Origin: Chitinimonas arctica
Lineage (GTDB): Bacteria; Pseudomonadota; Gammaproteobacteria; Burkholderiales; Chitinimonadaceae
Length of the DNA: 64,000 bases
Assembly: GCF_007431345.1 (NCBI RefSeq)
Contig: NZ_CP041730.1
Span: forward strand, 4,712,001 to 4,776,000
Reading direction: 5' to 3'
Position numbers and translations under genes: made by a program. Positions 17,763 through 30,400 of this stretch are shown in pieces; the first letter of the stretch is position 1; each line of letters opens with the position of its first letter. The notes beneath the pieces were generated by a model that saw nothing but the letters and a program-made list of their open reading frames with translations, was not told where the DNA came from and ran no database searches.

Positions 17763-20700
17763 ATGCAAGCAGCGAACTACCTCGAAGAAGCGCTGCAGGC
17801 CACGCCGCAAGCCGGCGGCCTGCTGTTCCACGCCCTGAAGGACGGCAATAGTGCCTACCATATCGGCGTAGCCTGCCGCTTGCGGGCGACGGCATCGGTC
17901 GAACAGATCCACGCTGCCTGGCATCGCATCCAGCTGGCCCAGCCGGCCTTGCGGTCGGTATTCGCCTGGCGCGGTCTGCGACACCCGCACCAACTGATCC
18001 ATGCCGCGCCGCGCATCGCGCTGGATTATGCCGCCACTACGCTGGCTGCCGATGCCGGGGAGGTCGGGCCGCGCTGCCTGGCATGGCTGGCGAATTCCCG
18101 CGCCACCCCGTTCGCGCTCAACCGCGAAGTCTTCCGCATTGCCTGCTTCCATGATGCCGAAACAGGTGTGCTCGACCTGGCTTTCTCCTTCCACCATATC
18201 CTGATGGATGGCTGGAGCAGCTCGCTGCTGATCTCGCAGTGGGTGCAGGGCTTGCGCGGCCAGTTGCTGACGGGGCTGGATGCCCGTCAATACGCGCAGC
18301 AACTGTGGCAGGGACTGGACCCGCAGTCGCAGGAGCACAGCCGCCATTACTGGGAGGCCGCTTTTGCCAAGCTTGGCGAAGCGGGTGCAGCGCCCGCCAC
18401 CCTGTTGCTGGCCGAACCGCTATTCCGCCCGGACAGCGCCGCCGACCAGCCCGCCCAGCCGCTACGCATCGGCAGGCAGTGGGAGAGGGACCGCAAACAG
18501 GCGGTCGAAGCCCTCTGCCGCCAGGCCGGGGTGACACCCGCCAGTTTCTTCTACCTGTGCTGGGCGCTGATGCTGGCACGTTTCACCTATCGCCGGCAGG
18601 TGGTGTTCGGTTGCGCCTTCTCGGGGCGGGAGGCCGCGCTGGCGCATGACGCCGACCGCCAGCCGCTGGGCCTGTTCACCAACACGGTGCCGCTGGCCGT
18701 GGCGCTGGATGGCGGCTGGAGCGTGGCGGCGGCGCTGCAAGCGGTTTTCCAGACCCTGCTGCAGACCCAGAAGCACGAAAAGACGCCGCCGCTGACCGTG
18801 CGCGAAGCGGCCGGGCAGCGCGGCGAGCTATACGACTCGCTGGTGGTGTTCGACAACTACCCCATCGACGCCGGCCTGCAAGACGCAAGGCAGGGCGTCA
18901 GTGTGCAGGCGCTCCATAGCGAAGAGACCACCCACTTCGGGTTGACGCTGACGGTGTCGGGCCTGGAGGACTGGCGGGTCGAGCTGATGAGCGGCGAGCA
19001 GTACCGGGGGCGGCCGGAGGCGATCGAAGCCGTGCTGGCCGCGTTCGAGGCCCAGGCGACCGACCTGCTCGCGCTGCCGACGGCGGCCACCATCGGCAGC
19101 CTCAGCCTAAAGCTGGCGCCTGCTGCGGCCCCGACCCTGCCGGTAGCCGGCCGCGTGAACACGCAGTTGCCCGATATCAACGCCGTGCTGGCCGGTATAC
19201 GGCAAGGGCTATTGCAGACGCCCGACGCGATTGGCCTGGTCGATGGCGAACGGCCGGTCCGCAAGCGCGAGCTGGTCGACGGGATCGGCGCGATCCAGGC
19301 ACGGCTGCGGCAGGCCGGCTTCGTTGCCGGCGACCGGGTAGCCATCCATATGGACAAGGGCCTGCTGTCGACCCAGGCCATTCTGGCCATCGTGTTCGGT
19401 GGCGGCAGCTATGTCTACCTCAACCCGAAAGACCCGCTGCCACGCAAGCAGAGCCTGCTGACGCTGGCAGGCTGCGGCATCGTGCTCGATGCCGCCTCGC
19501 TGCAGCTCGATCCCGCTACCTTCAGCGGCCGTCATTTGCTGCTCGATACGACCGTCGATGCCGCTCCCGGCGCGGCCGAGCTGGTGCTTTGGCCCCATCG
19601 CCGGCCGGCCGACGAGTTCTATTTCATCTTCACCTCGGGCACCACCGGGACGCCCAAGGGCATTTCCATCCGCAACGAGTCGGTGGCCAACCTGCTCGAC
19701 TGGTTTGTCCGCGACTGCGGCCTCAGCGCCGGCGACCGGGTACTGGGCCTGACCGACCTGAATTTCGACCCCAGCGTGGAAGACCTGTTCGGCAGCCTCG
19801 CGGCCGGCGCGACGCTGATCTACCCGCCGGCCCGCGTCCTGCAGGAAAAGGCAGCCTTTATCGCACTGATGCAGCGCGAGGCGGTCAGCCTCGTCAACTT
19901 CATCCCCGGCGCCATTGCCGAGCTGATCCAGGGTGCGCCCCGGCTGCCGGCCATGCGGCTATGGATTTTCGGCGGCGAAGAATTGCCCCGCCGCCTGCGC
20001 GATGAGTTGCTGGCGCAGGGTTACGCCGTGCGCAACCACTACGGCCCCAGCGAAACCACGGTCGATTGCCTGTGCGCGCCGCAGGTGGCCGGCCAGCCCG
20101 TTGCCATCGGCTGGCCGGTGCAGAACACCCTGGCCTATTGCGCCGATGCGTTCGGCCAGCCCCTGCCGGCCGGCATCCGCGGCGAATTGCGCGTAGGCGG
20201 GGTGCCCGTTGCCCTTGGCTACACCACCCACGCCGCCGAGACTACCCATTGCTTCGTCGAGCACGGCGGCCACCGTTTCTACCGCACTGGCGATGCCGTG
20301 GTCTTTTCGCCGGAGCTTGGCTTCAGCTATCTGGGCCGGCTCGATGACCAGGCCAAGGTCAACGGCGTACGGATCGAACCACGCGAGCTGGAGCGCGTGG
20401 TGGAACTGCTGGCCGAAGTCCGCACCGCCAGCCTGTTGCCGGCCACCACCAGCGAGGGCAAGCGGCAATGGCAGCTGTTTGTCGATAGCGCCACCCAAAG
20501 CGAGCTGCTGCTGCCACGCCTGCGCGAGCATATCCGCGGCCACCTGCCCGAAACCTGGCTGCCGGCCCGGATGCTGGTGCTCGATGGCCTGGCCCGCACC
20601 GTCACCGGCAAGATCGATCGCCAACGGCTATTGGCACTGGCGGCCCAAGCCACGCTGCCGGCAGCCGATGCCGCGCCGTTGGTCGACCCGATTGCCGCCA

Positions 20701-21041
20701 AGGTCCAGGCCGTTTGGCGCGAGGTGCTCGATGGCGCGGTCGTGGTGGGCGACGTCAATTTCTTCGATGCCGGCGGTAACTCGCTCAAGATCATCGCGCT
20801 GCAATCGCAGCTGCAGGCTGCCTTCGGCCGCGAGATCGGCGTGACGGTGCTGTTCGAGCACCCGACCATCGCCGCCTTCGCCGACTGGCTTCGCCGCAGC
20901 GAGACCGCAGCCGATTCCCATCCGGATGCCCAGCCAGACCCGGCTTCGACTTCCCGCGAACAACAGCTGTCTTCGGCCCGGACCGGCAAGAGCCGGCTGG
21001 ATATGCGCCGACAAAAAGCAAAAGAAAGTTCTGTGACATGA
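17763..21041 (+). CDS. NRPS, C-A-T (substrate X1 unassigned)
   Basis: 1092-aa single-module NRPS. C domain with HHILMDGWS (near residue 145), adenylation domain with TSGTTGTPKG (near 624) and NHYGPSETTVD, carrier with GGNSLKII (near 1004), then a charged 60-residue tail (RSETAADS to KESSVT) that looks like a docking segment. Following an E-domain module, its C domain should accept a D-Asn donor. Specificity positions read D-P-E-N-I-G-H-V-D-K, which I cannot match; Glu at 239 is often seen with basic side chains. I chose ATG 17763, just after the AT stop, over an upstream frame that overlaps the AT gene. It overlaps the PKS start by 4 bp and probably hands its aminoacyl chain to that KS. Confidence 0.88.
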   Translation: MQAANYLEEALQATPQAGGLLFHALKDGNSAYHIGVACRLRATASVEQIHAAWHRIQLAQPALRSVFAWRGLRHPHQLIHAAPRIALDYAATTLAADAGEVGPRCLAWLANSRATPFALNREVFRIACFHDAETGVLDLAFSFHHILMDGWSSSLLISQWVQGLRGQLLTGLDARQYAQQLWQGLDPQSQEHSRHYWEAAFAKLGEAGAAPATLLLAEPLFRPDSAADQPAQPLRIGRQWERDRKQAVEALCRQAGVTPASFFYLCWALMLARFTYRRQVVFGCAFSGREAALAHDADRQPLGLFTNTVPLAVALDGGWSVAAALQAVFQTLLQTQKHEKTPPLTVREAAGQRGELYDSLVVFDNYPIDAGLQDARQGVSVQALHSEETTHFGLTLTVSGLEDWRVELMSGEQYRGRPEAIEAVLAAFEAQATDLLALPTAATIGSLSLKLAPAAAPTLPVAGRVNTQLPDINAVLAGIRQGLLQTPDAIGLVDGERPVRKRELVDGIGAIQARLRQAGFVAGDRVAIHMDKGLLSTQAILAIVFGGGSYVYLNPKDPLPRKQSLLTLAGCGIVLDAASLQLDPATFSGRHLLLDTTVDAAPGAAELVLWPHRRPADEFYFIFTSGTTGTPKGISIRNESVANLLDWFVRDCGLSAGDRVLGLTDLNFDPSVEDLFGSLAAGATLIYPPARVLQEKAAFIALMQREAVSLVNFIPGAIAELIQGAPRLPAMRLWIFGGEELPRRLRDELLAQGYAVRNHYGPSETTVDCLCAPQVAGQPVAIGWPVQNTLAYCADAFGQPLPAGIRGELRVGGVPVALGYTTHAAETTHCFVEHGGHRFYRTGDAVVFSPELGFSYLGRLDDQAKVNGVRIEPRELERVVELLAEVRTASLLPATTSEGKRQWQLFVDSATQSELLLPRLREHIRGHLPETWLPARMLVLDGLARTVTGKIDRQRLLALAAQATLPAADAAPLVDPIAAKVQAVWREVLDGAVVVGDVNFFDAGGNSLKIIALQSQLQAAFGREIGVTVLFEHPTIAAFADWLRRSETAADSHPDAQPDPASTSREQQLSSARTGKSRLDMRRQKAKESSVT

Positions 21042-24000
21042 ATCGTGAATATACCGGCAGCGAAATTGCCATCATCGGCATCGCCTGCCGTTTTCCGCAA
21101 AGCCCCGACTGGCAGAGCTTCTGGCGCAACCTGGTGCAGGGGCGCGAACTGATCACGTTTTTCTCGCGCGATGCGCTGCTGGCGAACGGGATGCCGGCCG
21201 AGCTGGTCGATCAGCCCGCCTATGTGCCGGCCAAGGCCGCCCTCGAAGATGCCGACTGTTTCGATTACCGCTTTTTCGGCTACTCGCAGCGCGAAGCACA
21301 AAAGATGGACCCGCAACTGCGGGTCTTGCATGAGGTCAGCTACAACGCGCTGCTCGATGCCGGCATCACCCCCGGCCAGCAGTTGCTGAATGCGGGCGTG
21401 TTCCTGGGTTCCACCCTCAATCTGGAGCGGATGCAGCAATTCGGCGGTGTGGGTGGAGATATTGCCGAGATGTTCGATGTGGGCAACTACAACGACCCGG
21501 CCGCCTTCGCCACCCAGATTGCCTACCGCATGAAGCTGAACGGGCCGGCTGTCCATGTGCAGACAGCCTGCTCCACTTCCTTGGCGGCGGTACACCTGGC
21601 CAGCAAGGCGCTGCTGGCCGGCGAGTGCCGGATGGCGCTGGCCGGAGGCGCCTGCGTCACCGACCCCGTGGCCGGCGGCTACCTGTACCGCGACGGGATG
21701 ATCCTGTCGCCCGATGGCCACTGCAAGACCTTCTCGGATGAAGGCAATGGCACCGTGAACGGCAACGGGGCCGGCATGGTGGTGCTCAAGCTGCTCGAGG
21801 ACGCGCTGGCCGATGGCGACCCCATCCACGCCATCATTGTCGAATCGGGCATGAATAACGATGCCGACCGCAAGGTAAGCTTCGAGGCGCCCAGCGTGCA
21901 GGGGCAGGCCGAGGTCATCGGCCGCGTCTACGAGCTGGCCGAGGTGCCGTTTTCGTCGCTGGGCCTGATCGAAGCCCACGGCACCGCCACGGTGCTGGGC
22001 GATCCGATCGAAATCCAGGCGCTCAACCGGGTGGCCGGCGAGTTGCTTTCGGCCGAAGAGCGGGCTCGGTTCCAATGCGCCATCGGCAGCGTCAAATCGA
22101 ATATGGGCCACCTCGATGCCGCCGCCGGCATCGCCGGCCTGATCAAGGCCGCGCTGAGCGTGCGCTTCGGCAAGATTCCGCCCTCGCTGCACTTCGAACG
22201 GCCCAACCCCCATCTTGCCCTTGAAAAGACCCCGTTCCGGGTACCGACCACGCTGGAAGACTGGCCGGCGAGCCAGCCTATCCGCCGGGCCGGTGTCAGC
22301 TCTTTCGGCATAGGCGGGACCAATGTACACGTGCTGCTGGAGCAGGCCCCGAGCCGGTCGAGGTCGACCGCGACCGGACGGTGTCGTCCTTGCCGCAGTT
22401 GCTGCCGCTGTCGGCCGCCAGCCCGCAGGCGCTGGCCAGCCTGGTCGCCAGCTGGTCGGCCCAGCTCGCGCTCGCCCCGCTCGATCAAGCCGATATGGGC
22501 CGCATTGCCGCCCAGCTGGCCGGACAGCGGCTGGCCTACCCCAGCCGGGCGGCCTTTATTGCCGGCGATGGCGCCGGCTGGCAGCAACAGCTGGAGGCCT
22601 GGTCCCTGCTCGATGGCGCCATCACGCCACGGCAGGGCCAGGTCTGGCTATTCCCCGGCCAGGGTTCGCAATCGCCCCGGATGGGCCTGTTGCTGGCCGA
22701 GCGCTTTCCGGTTTTCGGCGAGCGCTATCTTGGCTTGCTGGCGCAGGCCGAGCAGTTGCTGGCCTTGGCGCCCGGCTATCTGGTCGACTGCGTTCGCCAA
22801 CCCGAGCAGCTATCGACCTTGCAGTTGCAGCCCATCCTGTATGCGCTGCAGACCGCGCTGGGACTTTGGCTGAGCGAACTGGCCGGTCCACCGGACGGTG
22901 TCTGCGGCTTCAGCCTGGGCGAGTTCGCCGCGGCGGCCGTGGCGGGGGTATTCAGCCCCGAAACCGGCATGGAGCTGGTGGTGGCACGGGCGCGCCTGAT
23001 GGAATCGATGCCGCGCGGCGCCGTGTTTGCCGCCAGCCGCAAGAAGGGTTTCGACGGCGAATTTCCGGCCATGCTATGGCGTATCGCCGAACTCAGCCCC
23101 AGCAGCTGGACGCTGGCGACGGCTGAAGCCAATGCTGCCGAGGTCGAAGCCTGGCTGGACCGCGAGGGCTTTACCTTCCGCCGGGTGGCGGTCTCCCATG
23201 CCTTCCACACCCCGCTGATCGAGCCCGCCGCCCATGCCTTTGGCGAGGTGCTGCGCCGCTACCCCTTGCAGCCGGCCCGTTGCGCCATTTATTCCACGGC
23301 CTTGGGCCGTAAGCTGGCCGCTACCGATATGACGGACCCCGGCTACTGGGTCAGCCAGATGCTGTCGCCGGTACAGCTGGGCGCTGCCCTGCGGGCGGCC
23401 GAAGACGATCTGCCGGCCGGTTTCTATATGCAGATTGGCGCCGGCGCCGATCTGTTGCAGAACGCCCGCAAGTGGTTGGCGCTCGCACCCGAGCGCTTGC
23501 TGCCCACGCTCGGCAGCCAGGGCGCCGAGCAGGAAGTCGCAGCCAGCCTGCAGTGTCTGGCGACGATCTGGAAGAGTGGCGGTCAGCTCGCCTGGCCTAA
23601 GCTCCAGACAGCCGGCGCCAGCGAGGCGCCGCGCGCGCACCTGCCGGGCCATGCCTTCGAACGGCGGGTTTGCCCGCCGCTGGCCGGCGCTGCCACGCCC
23701 GGCAAGACCGTGGCCTCGCTCTACTTCGGCGAACATCTGCACGGCATGGAATGGGCGCCGCTGGCGCCGGCCCGGCCAGCCGCCTCGACCGGTGCGGCGC
23801 CGGCGACCTGGTTGCTGTGCCGCCAGGCCGGCGAGCGTGAACGGACCTTGCTGGCCGACCTTGGCCGCGAGTCCGGCAGCCACATCGTCGAACTCGGCGA
23901 CTGGGACGGCGACTTCAACCAGATCGACGGCGAACTGCAGGCGCGGCTCGCGCAGCTGGGACTGGTGTCGTCGCCGGCCATGGACATGATCGTGACCAGC

Positions 24001-27000
24001 CTGCTCGACGAGCTGGACGCGCGGCAGGCGCAATTCTGGGCCTTCTGGCTACCGCTGGCGCTGGCCCGCTGGAGCGCGGCACAAGCCGTCGCACCCAGCC
24101 TGCGCCTGCTGTTCCCCGCCAGTGGCGTGGCCGGCTGGCAGGCGAGCGAGCAGGTCGATGCGGAAAAATCCCAACTACTGGGCCCGCTGCAAATCATTCC
24201 TGAAGAGTTTACGGATCTCCGTGCCCTTTGCCTCGATATCCTGCCGGCCGAAGCGACCGGCGCCGCCATCGCCAAGGCCCTGCAACCCTTGCTGGCACAG
24301 GGCTGGCAGGGTGGCCAGCTGTACGGCTACCGCCAGGGCGGCTATTGGCAGCGCCAGGTGGGTACCCGGCTGCAGCAGCAGCCGCTGGACCGCACGCTGC
24401 CGGCCTTCAGCCGGCAGAGCAGGGTGCTGATTACCGGCGCCAACGGCGGCATGGGCCGGGCGATCGCCCGCCATCTGGCCGAGGTTTACCGCTGCACCCT
24501 GTTGCTGCAGGTACGCAAGCCGCTGTCGCCCCGGTCCGACTGGCCGGCACGGATCGCCGCCGAGGGCGCGGATGCGGCCTTCCTGCAAGAGGTGATGGCC
24601 CTGGAAGCCGCCGGCAGCACGGTCATCGTGCTGGCGGCGGACCTCGCCGACGAAGCAGGCCTGGCCAAGGCGTTCGCACCGGTATTCCGCCTGGTGGCCG
24701 GCGGCAACCGCATCGACTATGTCTTTCATACCGCCGGCCGTGGCGAAGGCGCGATGATCCAGCTGCGCAACGAAGCCGAGTCGCTGGCCACGCTGGCGCC
24801 CAAGGTCACCGGGACCCGCTTCCTGTGCCGTAACCGCGAGCTGCTGGGCAATCCGGCCCTGCTGCTGTTCTCCAGCCTGGGCAATCTGCTGCCCAAGGAA
24901 AAGGTCGGCCAGGTAGCTTATGTCGCCGCCAATGCCTGCCTCGAAGCCTGGGCCGGGCAGGTCCGGCGCGAGGGCGGGCGGGCACTGGCGATCGCCTGGG
25001 ATGACTGGGCCGAGTCCGGCATGGCAACGCGTTCCGCCCACCAGCTGGACCGAGCCCTGGGCCAGGCGCTGGAAGCCCCGGCTGCAGGCGTACTGTGGCG
25101 CGACCGCCTGCACGCAAGGCAAGACTGGTGGCTGGATGAGCACCGGCTTGACGGCACCACCGCCGTGATGCCGGCGATGGGCATGGTGGCGCTGGTCCGC
25201 AAGGCCTTGTTGGCTTCGCACCCGGCTCCTGCCACGCCGCTCAGCCTGCAGAACATTGCCATCGAGCAAGCCCTGGTCGCCGTCGAGGGTGCCGAACCCG
25301 ATGTGGTGGTGAGCTTCAGCAGCGATTTCGATGCTTTCGAGTTGTACTCGGGCCATGGCGAATTCTCGCCGGGCGGCTGGCAGCGCCACGCCAGCGGCAA
25401 GGTCCGCCTCGCTGAGCCCCTACCCGCCGTGCCCGTGCTGACGGCACCGACCGACAGCCTGTTCCGTGCCGTCGATGGCGTGGGAATCAGCCCGAAGGCC
25501 GCACTGCAGTTCGGTCCACGCTGGCGCAATGTCGTGGCGGTCGATCGACTGGCGCCGGACGCCATTCTCAGCCAGCTACAGCTGCCGGCTGCCTACCAAG
25601 GCGAAGCCGCGGCCTGCGATGTGCACGTGGCCCTGCTCGACACCGCCACGCTGATCGGTTCGCCGCTGGATGAGGATGTGCAGTTCGCACCGGTTTCCAT
25701 CGGCGGCTTTACCCGCTACGCCGCAATGACCGACCGCGTGCAAAGCCATGTGCAGGTGACGGACCTCGGCGGCAACAAGCTGCTGCAGGTAAAGATCTGC
25801 TCGGCAGCCGGTGAACTGCTGGTTGGCATCGATGACCTGCTGCTGGTCGATGCTTCGGCCGCGCTGCGGGATGCGGAAGTCCGCCGGCACGGCGTGATGC
25901 GCCTGGCGGCCGAGCCCGAATTGCGGGCGGACTTCCACTTTGCGACTCGCCATGAAGCCCGCCGCCAGCCCGGCCCGCAGGAAGTCGAAATCGAAGTCCG
26001 TGCGGCCGGCCTCAATTTCAAGGATGTGCTGATTGCAGTCGGAGTACTGCCGGAACCCACCGATCCTGCCATGACTTTTGGCCAGGAGGCGGCCGGCGTC
26101 GTTACCCGTGTCGGCGACGAGGTGACCGACCTCAAGCCGGGCGACCGGGTGATGTGCGCCGGCCATAGCTGTTTTGCCGAGCACGTGCTCATGCCCCGGC
26201 GAGTCGTGGCCAAAATGCCGGCCGTGCTGGGCTTCGGCCAGGCGGCCGGGGTGCCGGTGGCCTTTACCACCGCCTGGATCGCCCTGCGCTACGCCGGCAA
26301 CCTGCGGCGCGGCGAACGGGTGCTGATCCACTCGGCGGCCAGCGGTGTCGGTATGGCGGCGATGCAGATTGCCCTCTACCTGGGCGCCGAAGTCTGGGTA
26401 ACGGCAGGCAGCGAGGAAAAACGCCAGTTGCTATTGGGCATGGGTGCCCGGGGCGCCGCCAATTCGCGCAGCCGGGAATTCGGCGCCGCTTTCCGCCAGC
26501 AGCTGGGCGAGCGGCCGTTCGACGTGATCCTCAACGCCCTGGCGGGCGAGTTGCTGGAAGAGAGCGTATCGCTGCTGGCTCCGCAGGGCCGCTTCCTGGA
26601 ACTGGGCCTGCGCGACATCCTGCAGAACTGGCAGCTGGGGCTGGGTATCTTTGCCGAGGGCGGCAGCTTCCATGCCGTGCAGGCAGGGGCCGAGCACCCA
26701 GCCTATGCCGCCGCCTGGGCCGAGGTAGCCGAGCTGCTGGCGCAAGAGGCGTTGCGGCCCATGCCCACCCGCGTCTATCCGGCCGGCGAGGTCGGCGAGG
26801 CGTTCCGCCATATGGCGCAGGGCAAGCATGTCGGCAAGCTCGTTATCGCCATGCCCGAGCGGACCGAGGCCCACGGCTTTGCCGCCAAGCTGCGCGAAGA
26901 GGGCTTGAGCGATGCCGAAGGCGTACGGATCGCGATGGCAATGGCTGCACTGGTACCCCAGCTGGCGGTGCCTTATGTCGCCGTATCGAAGCTGCCGATC

Positions 27001-27441
27001 GGCTTGGTGCTCGAAAAGCAGGCCGGCACCCGGCAGATGCTGTTTGCCGCCGGCCCCGCCGCAGCCGATGCAGCCGGAGCGGCCGAATCGCTGCAGGGCG
27101 CTGATGCCGACACCCTGCTGCAGGCCATGACGACCATGCTGGAAGGCTTTCTCGGGGTGGAAGGGTTGGATGTGGATGCCAGCTTCTTTGCCCTGGGGGC
27201 GACTTCGCTCGATCTGATCCAGTTCGCCAAGCGGCTGGAACAGCGCGTGGGGCGCGAGATTCCGGTGGCCTTGCTGTTCAAGGCGGCATCGCTGCGCGAG
27301 CTGAGCAAGGAACTCGCGCCGGCCGAGGCGGCCGAGGCAGCCGCCGCCGCGCCAGCGCTGGACGACAAGCGGCGCGCGCTGCAGGCCCGCCGCAAGCTGC
27401 GCGGCGCCGGCACCCGGCAGGAGAGCGAAGTCGATGAATAA
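21038..27441 (+). CDS. Type I PKS, KS-AT-KR-DH-ER-ACP, split by an apparent frameshift
   Basis: One PKS module in two frames: 21038-~22350, and from there to 27441 (an in-frame GTG at 22381 has no ribosome site). KS: TACSTS (Cys at ~21570), EAHGTAT, KSNMGH. AT: FPGQGSQSPRMG, GFSLGE (Phe replaces the usual His before the nucleophile) and HAFH, a malonyl-type signature. KR: TGANGGMG, and SSLGNL ... AYVAANA. DH-like: DEHRLDG ... MP and LLDTATL. ER: HSAASGVGMAA. ACP: GATSLDLI. KR before DH and ER is an unusual order; most modules run DH-ER-KR. All three reducing domains look intact, predicting a saturated C2 extension of the X1 aminoacyl chain. Without one extra C in the run at 22347-22350, a truncated KS with ~170 foreign residues would be made. 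Confidence 0.88.
22347..22350 (+). other. Apparent one-base deletion (C run) between KS and AT
   Basis: Up to here the frame reads ...HVLLEQAP in the conserved KS end. The next frame continues EPVEVDRDRTVSSLPQLLPL, a normal KS-AT linker. Adding one C to the CCCC run (GGCCCCGAGC) joins them without a gap. No start or Shine-Dalgarno for a separate AT protein is evident. Confidence 0.8.
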
Positions 27442-30400
27442 GCTTCGTTTGCAGCACTTTCTTGCACTGCTGCTGGGCTGCTGCCTGCACGTGGCGGCGG
27501 CTCCCCAGCCTGTCGCCGACCCGGACCGGCTGATCGGCGAGTTGCAACAGCGCTGGGATGCCTCGCAGGTGCCGACCGGCGGCCTGAGCCTGGTCGTCGG
27601 CGACCAGGTCCGCAGCCTGCGGCTTGGCCGGGCCGAGCCCGGTGCCTTCGAACTCGCTTCCTGCTCCAAGGCGGTGACCGGCCTGTTGATCGCCGTGCTG
27701 GAAGGCGAGGGTAAGCTCAGCCGCGACGACGCCGTCACCCGCTGGCTGCCCGAACTCGCCGCCAACCCCAAGTCCGGCTACGGCAAGGTAACGCTCGGCC
27801 ACCTGCTGTCCCACACCAGCGGTATCTCCGAGCACACGCTCGATCTGCTGCGGCCCGCCGGCAGCGCCGATGCGTTGTCGCAATTGCCGACCCTGCTCAA
27901 GGATGTGCCGCTGGCACACCCGGTCGGCAGCAAGGAAGAGTACGCCACGCTGAATTACAGCCTGCTGGGGCTGGTGGCCGAACGGGCGGCAGGCAAGCCG
28001 TTTGCCGCCCTGCTGCGGGAAAAGGTGTTCCTGCCGCTCGGTATGCCGCAGACCTTCGTCGATGGCGACCCGGTCGGGGCACAGGTCTCTCGCATCGCCG
28101 GCTACAAGATCGGCTTTGGCAGCGCCCGGCCTTATCCGGCGCCGCGCTACCGGCAGAACACGCCGGCGGGCTACGTGGTGAGCACGCCCGAGGACATGGG
28201 GCGCTGGTTGCAGTTCCTGCTGCGGCCGGTACCGGCCGGCGATGCGGGGCTGGCTGGCCTGTATGCAGCCCGCGAGCGGGCCAAGCAGCCGCATGCGGCC
28301 GCCGGTGCCGCCGGCTATGCCTATGGCTGGGATGTCGAACCCGGCCAGACCACCAGCTGGAGCCACCCCGGCCAGAACCCGGACGGTGGCGCCTATGTGG
28401 CCTTCGACCCGCAAACCGGCGTGGGCGTGGCCTTGCTCGGCAACAGCAACAGCCCCCAGGTGATCGAGTTGGGCCGTGCCGCCTTCGAGCAATTGCGCCA
28501 TGGTGCCGCCCAGCCGCTACCGCAGAAATTGGCGGCGGATAGCGGCGACCGTGCCGCCAGCGTACTGACCGTGCTGACCTGGCTGACGGGCTTAGCCCTG
28601 GGTCCGCTGTGGTGGCTGTGCCGGCGCCGCACCACCGCGCCTGAGGAGGGCGGCGATCTGGCCAGCCGGATGGAGGCCAGCATCATCCGCGAGAGCCTGG
28701 TGCAGTCGGCCAGGAAGGAAAGCGGCCTGGCCTTTGCCGGCCGCATGCTGGCGCACAATCTGGCGCTTGGGCTGCTGCTGGCCACGGCACCGCCGCTGGC
28801 ATGGGGCTTGGGCTGGACCAATATGCTGGTGTGGGGGCCAGCCAGCCTGCCGTTCGCGGCCGGCGGGCTGGTGTTCCTGACCAACGCGGTCAGCCTGTTC
28901 TTCTTTCTGGCCGCACGCCAGAGCGAACGTTTCGACAGCCGAGTGTTCTCGACGCTGATGGTGGTCAGGGTGGTGGGCTTGACCCTGGTATCGGGCCTGC
29001 TCAACTCGGCTTTGATCCTGTGCATCCTGCAGGCGATCGACGGCGGCCAGGTCAATCTCATCGCCAGTGCCGCTTTACTGCTGTGCTGCGTCTATTTCTA
29101 TATCGCCTGCCGCAAGGCGGCCGAGCAGCAGATCATGCACTTTGGCCACGCCTTCGTGCAGGGCTGGCGGATGGAGATCGTCCGCCGCCTGCTGGCCGCC
29201 GACTATCGCAGCCTGGAACAACTCTCGCCGGGCAAGATCCAGTCGGTGGTCGGTGAAGACTCGCAGGAACTGGCCAAGAGCGTGCTGGCCTTCGTGCCTT
29301 TCTTCACCAATCTGTTGACCATCATCTTCCTGTTCGCCTACCTGATGATCTTCAAGTCGCTGGTGGCCACGGCCGTGCTGCTGGCCTGCGTGGTGCCGAT
29401 GATCATCCTGTACCACTTCGTGTCGGAGCGGGCCGACCACATCATGCCGCAGGCTTTGCAAAGCCGCAGCGAGTTCATGGATACGGTCGAAGACCTGCAG
29501 AAGGGCTACAAGGGCTTGCGGCGGGACGTGGTGCGGCGGGCTTTCTACCAGCATGCACTGGCGGTATCGGAGCGTTTCAAGCAGTTCCGCATCCGTTACG
29601 ACCAGGGCTTCCTGGGGGCCTTCTTCGTCGGCGAATCGCTGCTGACCGTGTTGTTGGTGGCGGTGGCCCTGGTCTTCCCCTTCCTGATCGCCGGCTTCGA
29701 CGGAGCGGCCGCCCGCGAGTACCTGATCATCCTGCTGTACCTGATCGGCCCCCTCAACGGGGTGATGAGCCCCGTGCCCGAGCTGGTCAGGCTGCAAAGC
29801 CTGCGGCGCAGCATGGTCGCCTTCCGCCAGTCGATCCAACCGGCCGCCACCGGGCAAGCGGCGCAGCTGCCAAGCGTGGTGCGCACGCTCGAACTGTCGG
29901 CGGTACGTTTTCACTACCCGACCACCAGCGACGGCGAGAGCTTCGGCATCGGGCCGGTGTCGTTGCGGGCCGAGCGCGGCAAGGCTTATTTCCTGACCGG
30001 CGGCAATGGTTCGGGCAAGAGCACCCTGGCGATGATCCTGGCGGGCCTGTATGCGCCGGAGCAGGGCACCCTGAAGGTGGATGGCGCCGTGGTGTCCTCC
30101 GGCCAGCTGCAGGAGCTGACCCGCACGATTTTCAGCGACAACTGGCTGCTGCGGCGCGTCTACGACCCTGCCTTGCTGCAGGCGCGCGAGGCGATCAATC
30201 ACAACATCGCCACCCTGGGCCTGGCCGACAAGACCGCGCTGGAAGCCGATGGCGCCTTTACCAGCATCCGGCTCTCTACCGGCCAGCGCAAGCGGGTTGC
30301 GCTGGCGATGCTGCTGGCCGACCCCAGCCCGGTCGTGGTGCTCGACGAATGGGCGGCCGACCAGGATCCCCGTGCCAAGGCTACCTTCTACCGGGAGTGG

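Noticed and set aside
22381..27441. Separate AT-KR-DH-ER-ACP gene starting at GTG 22381
   Set aside because: No Shine-Dalgarno is seen, and reading the same frame upstream continues a normal KS-AT linker, so a frameshifted single gene fits better.
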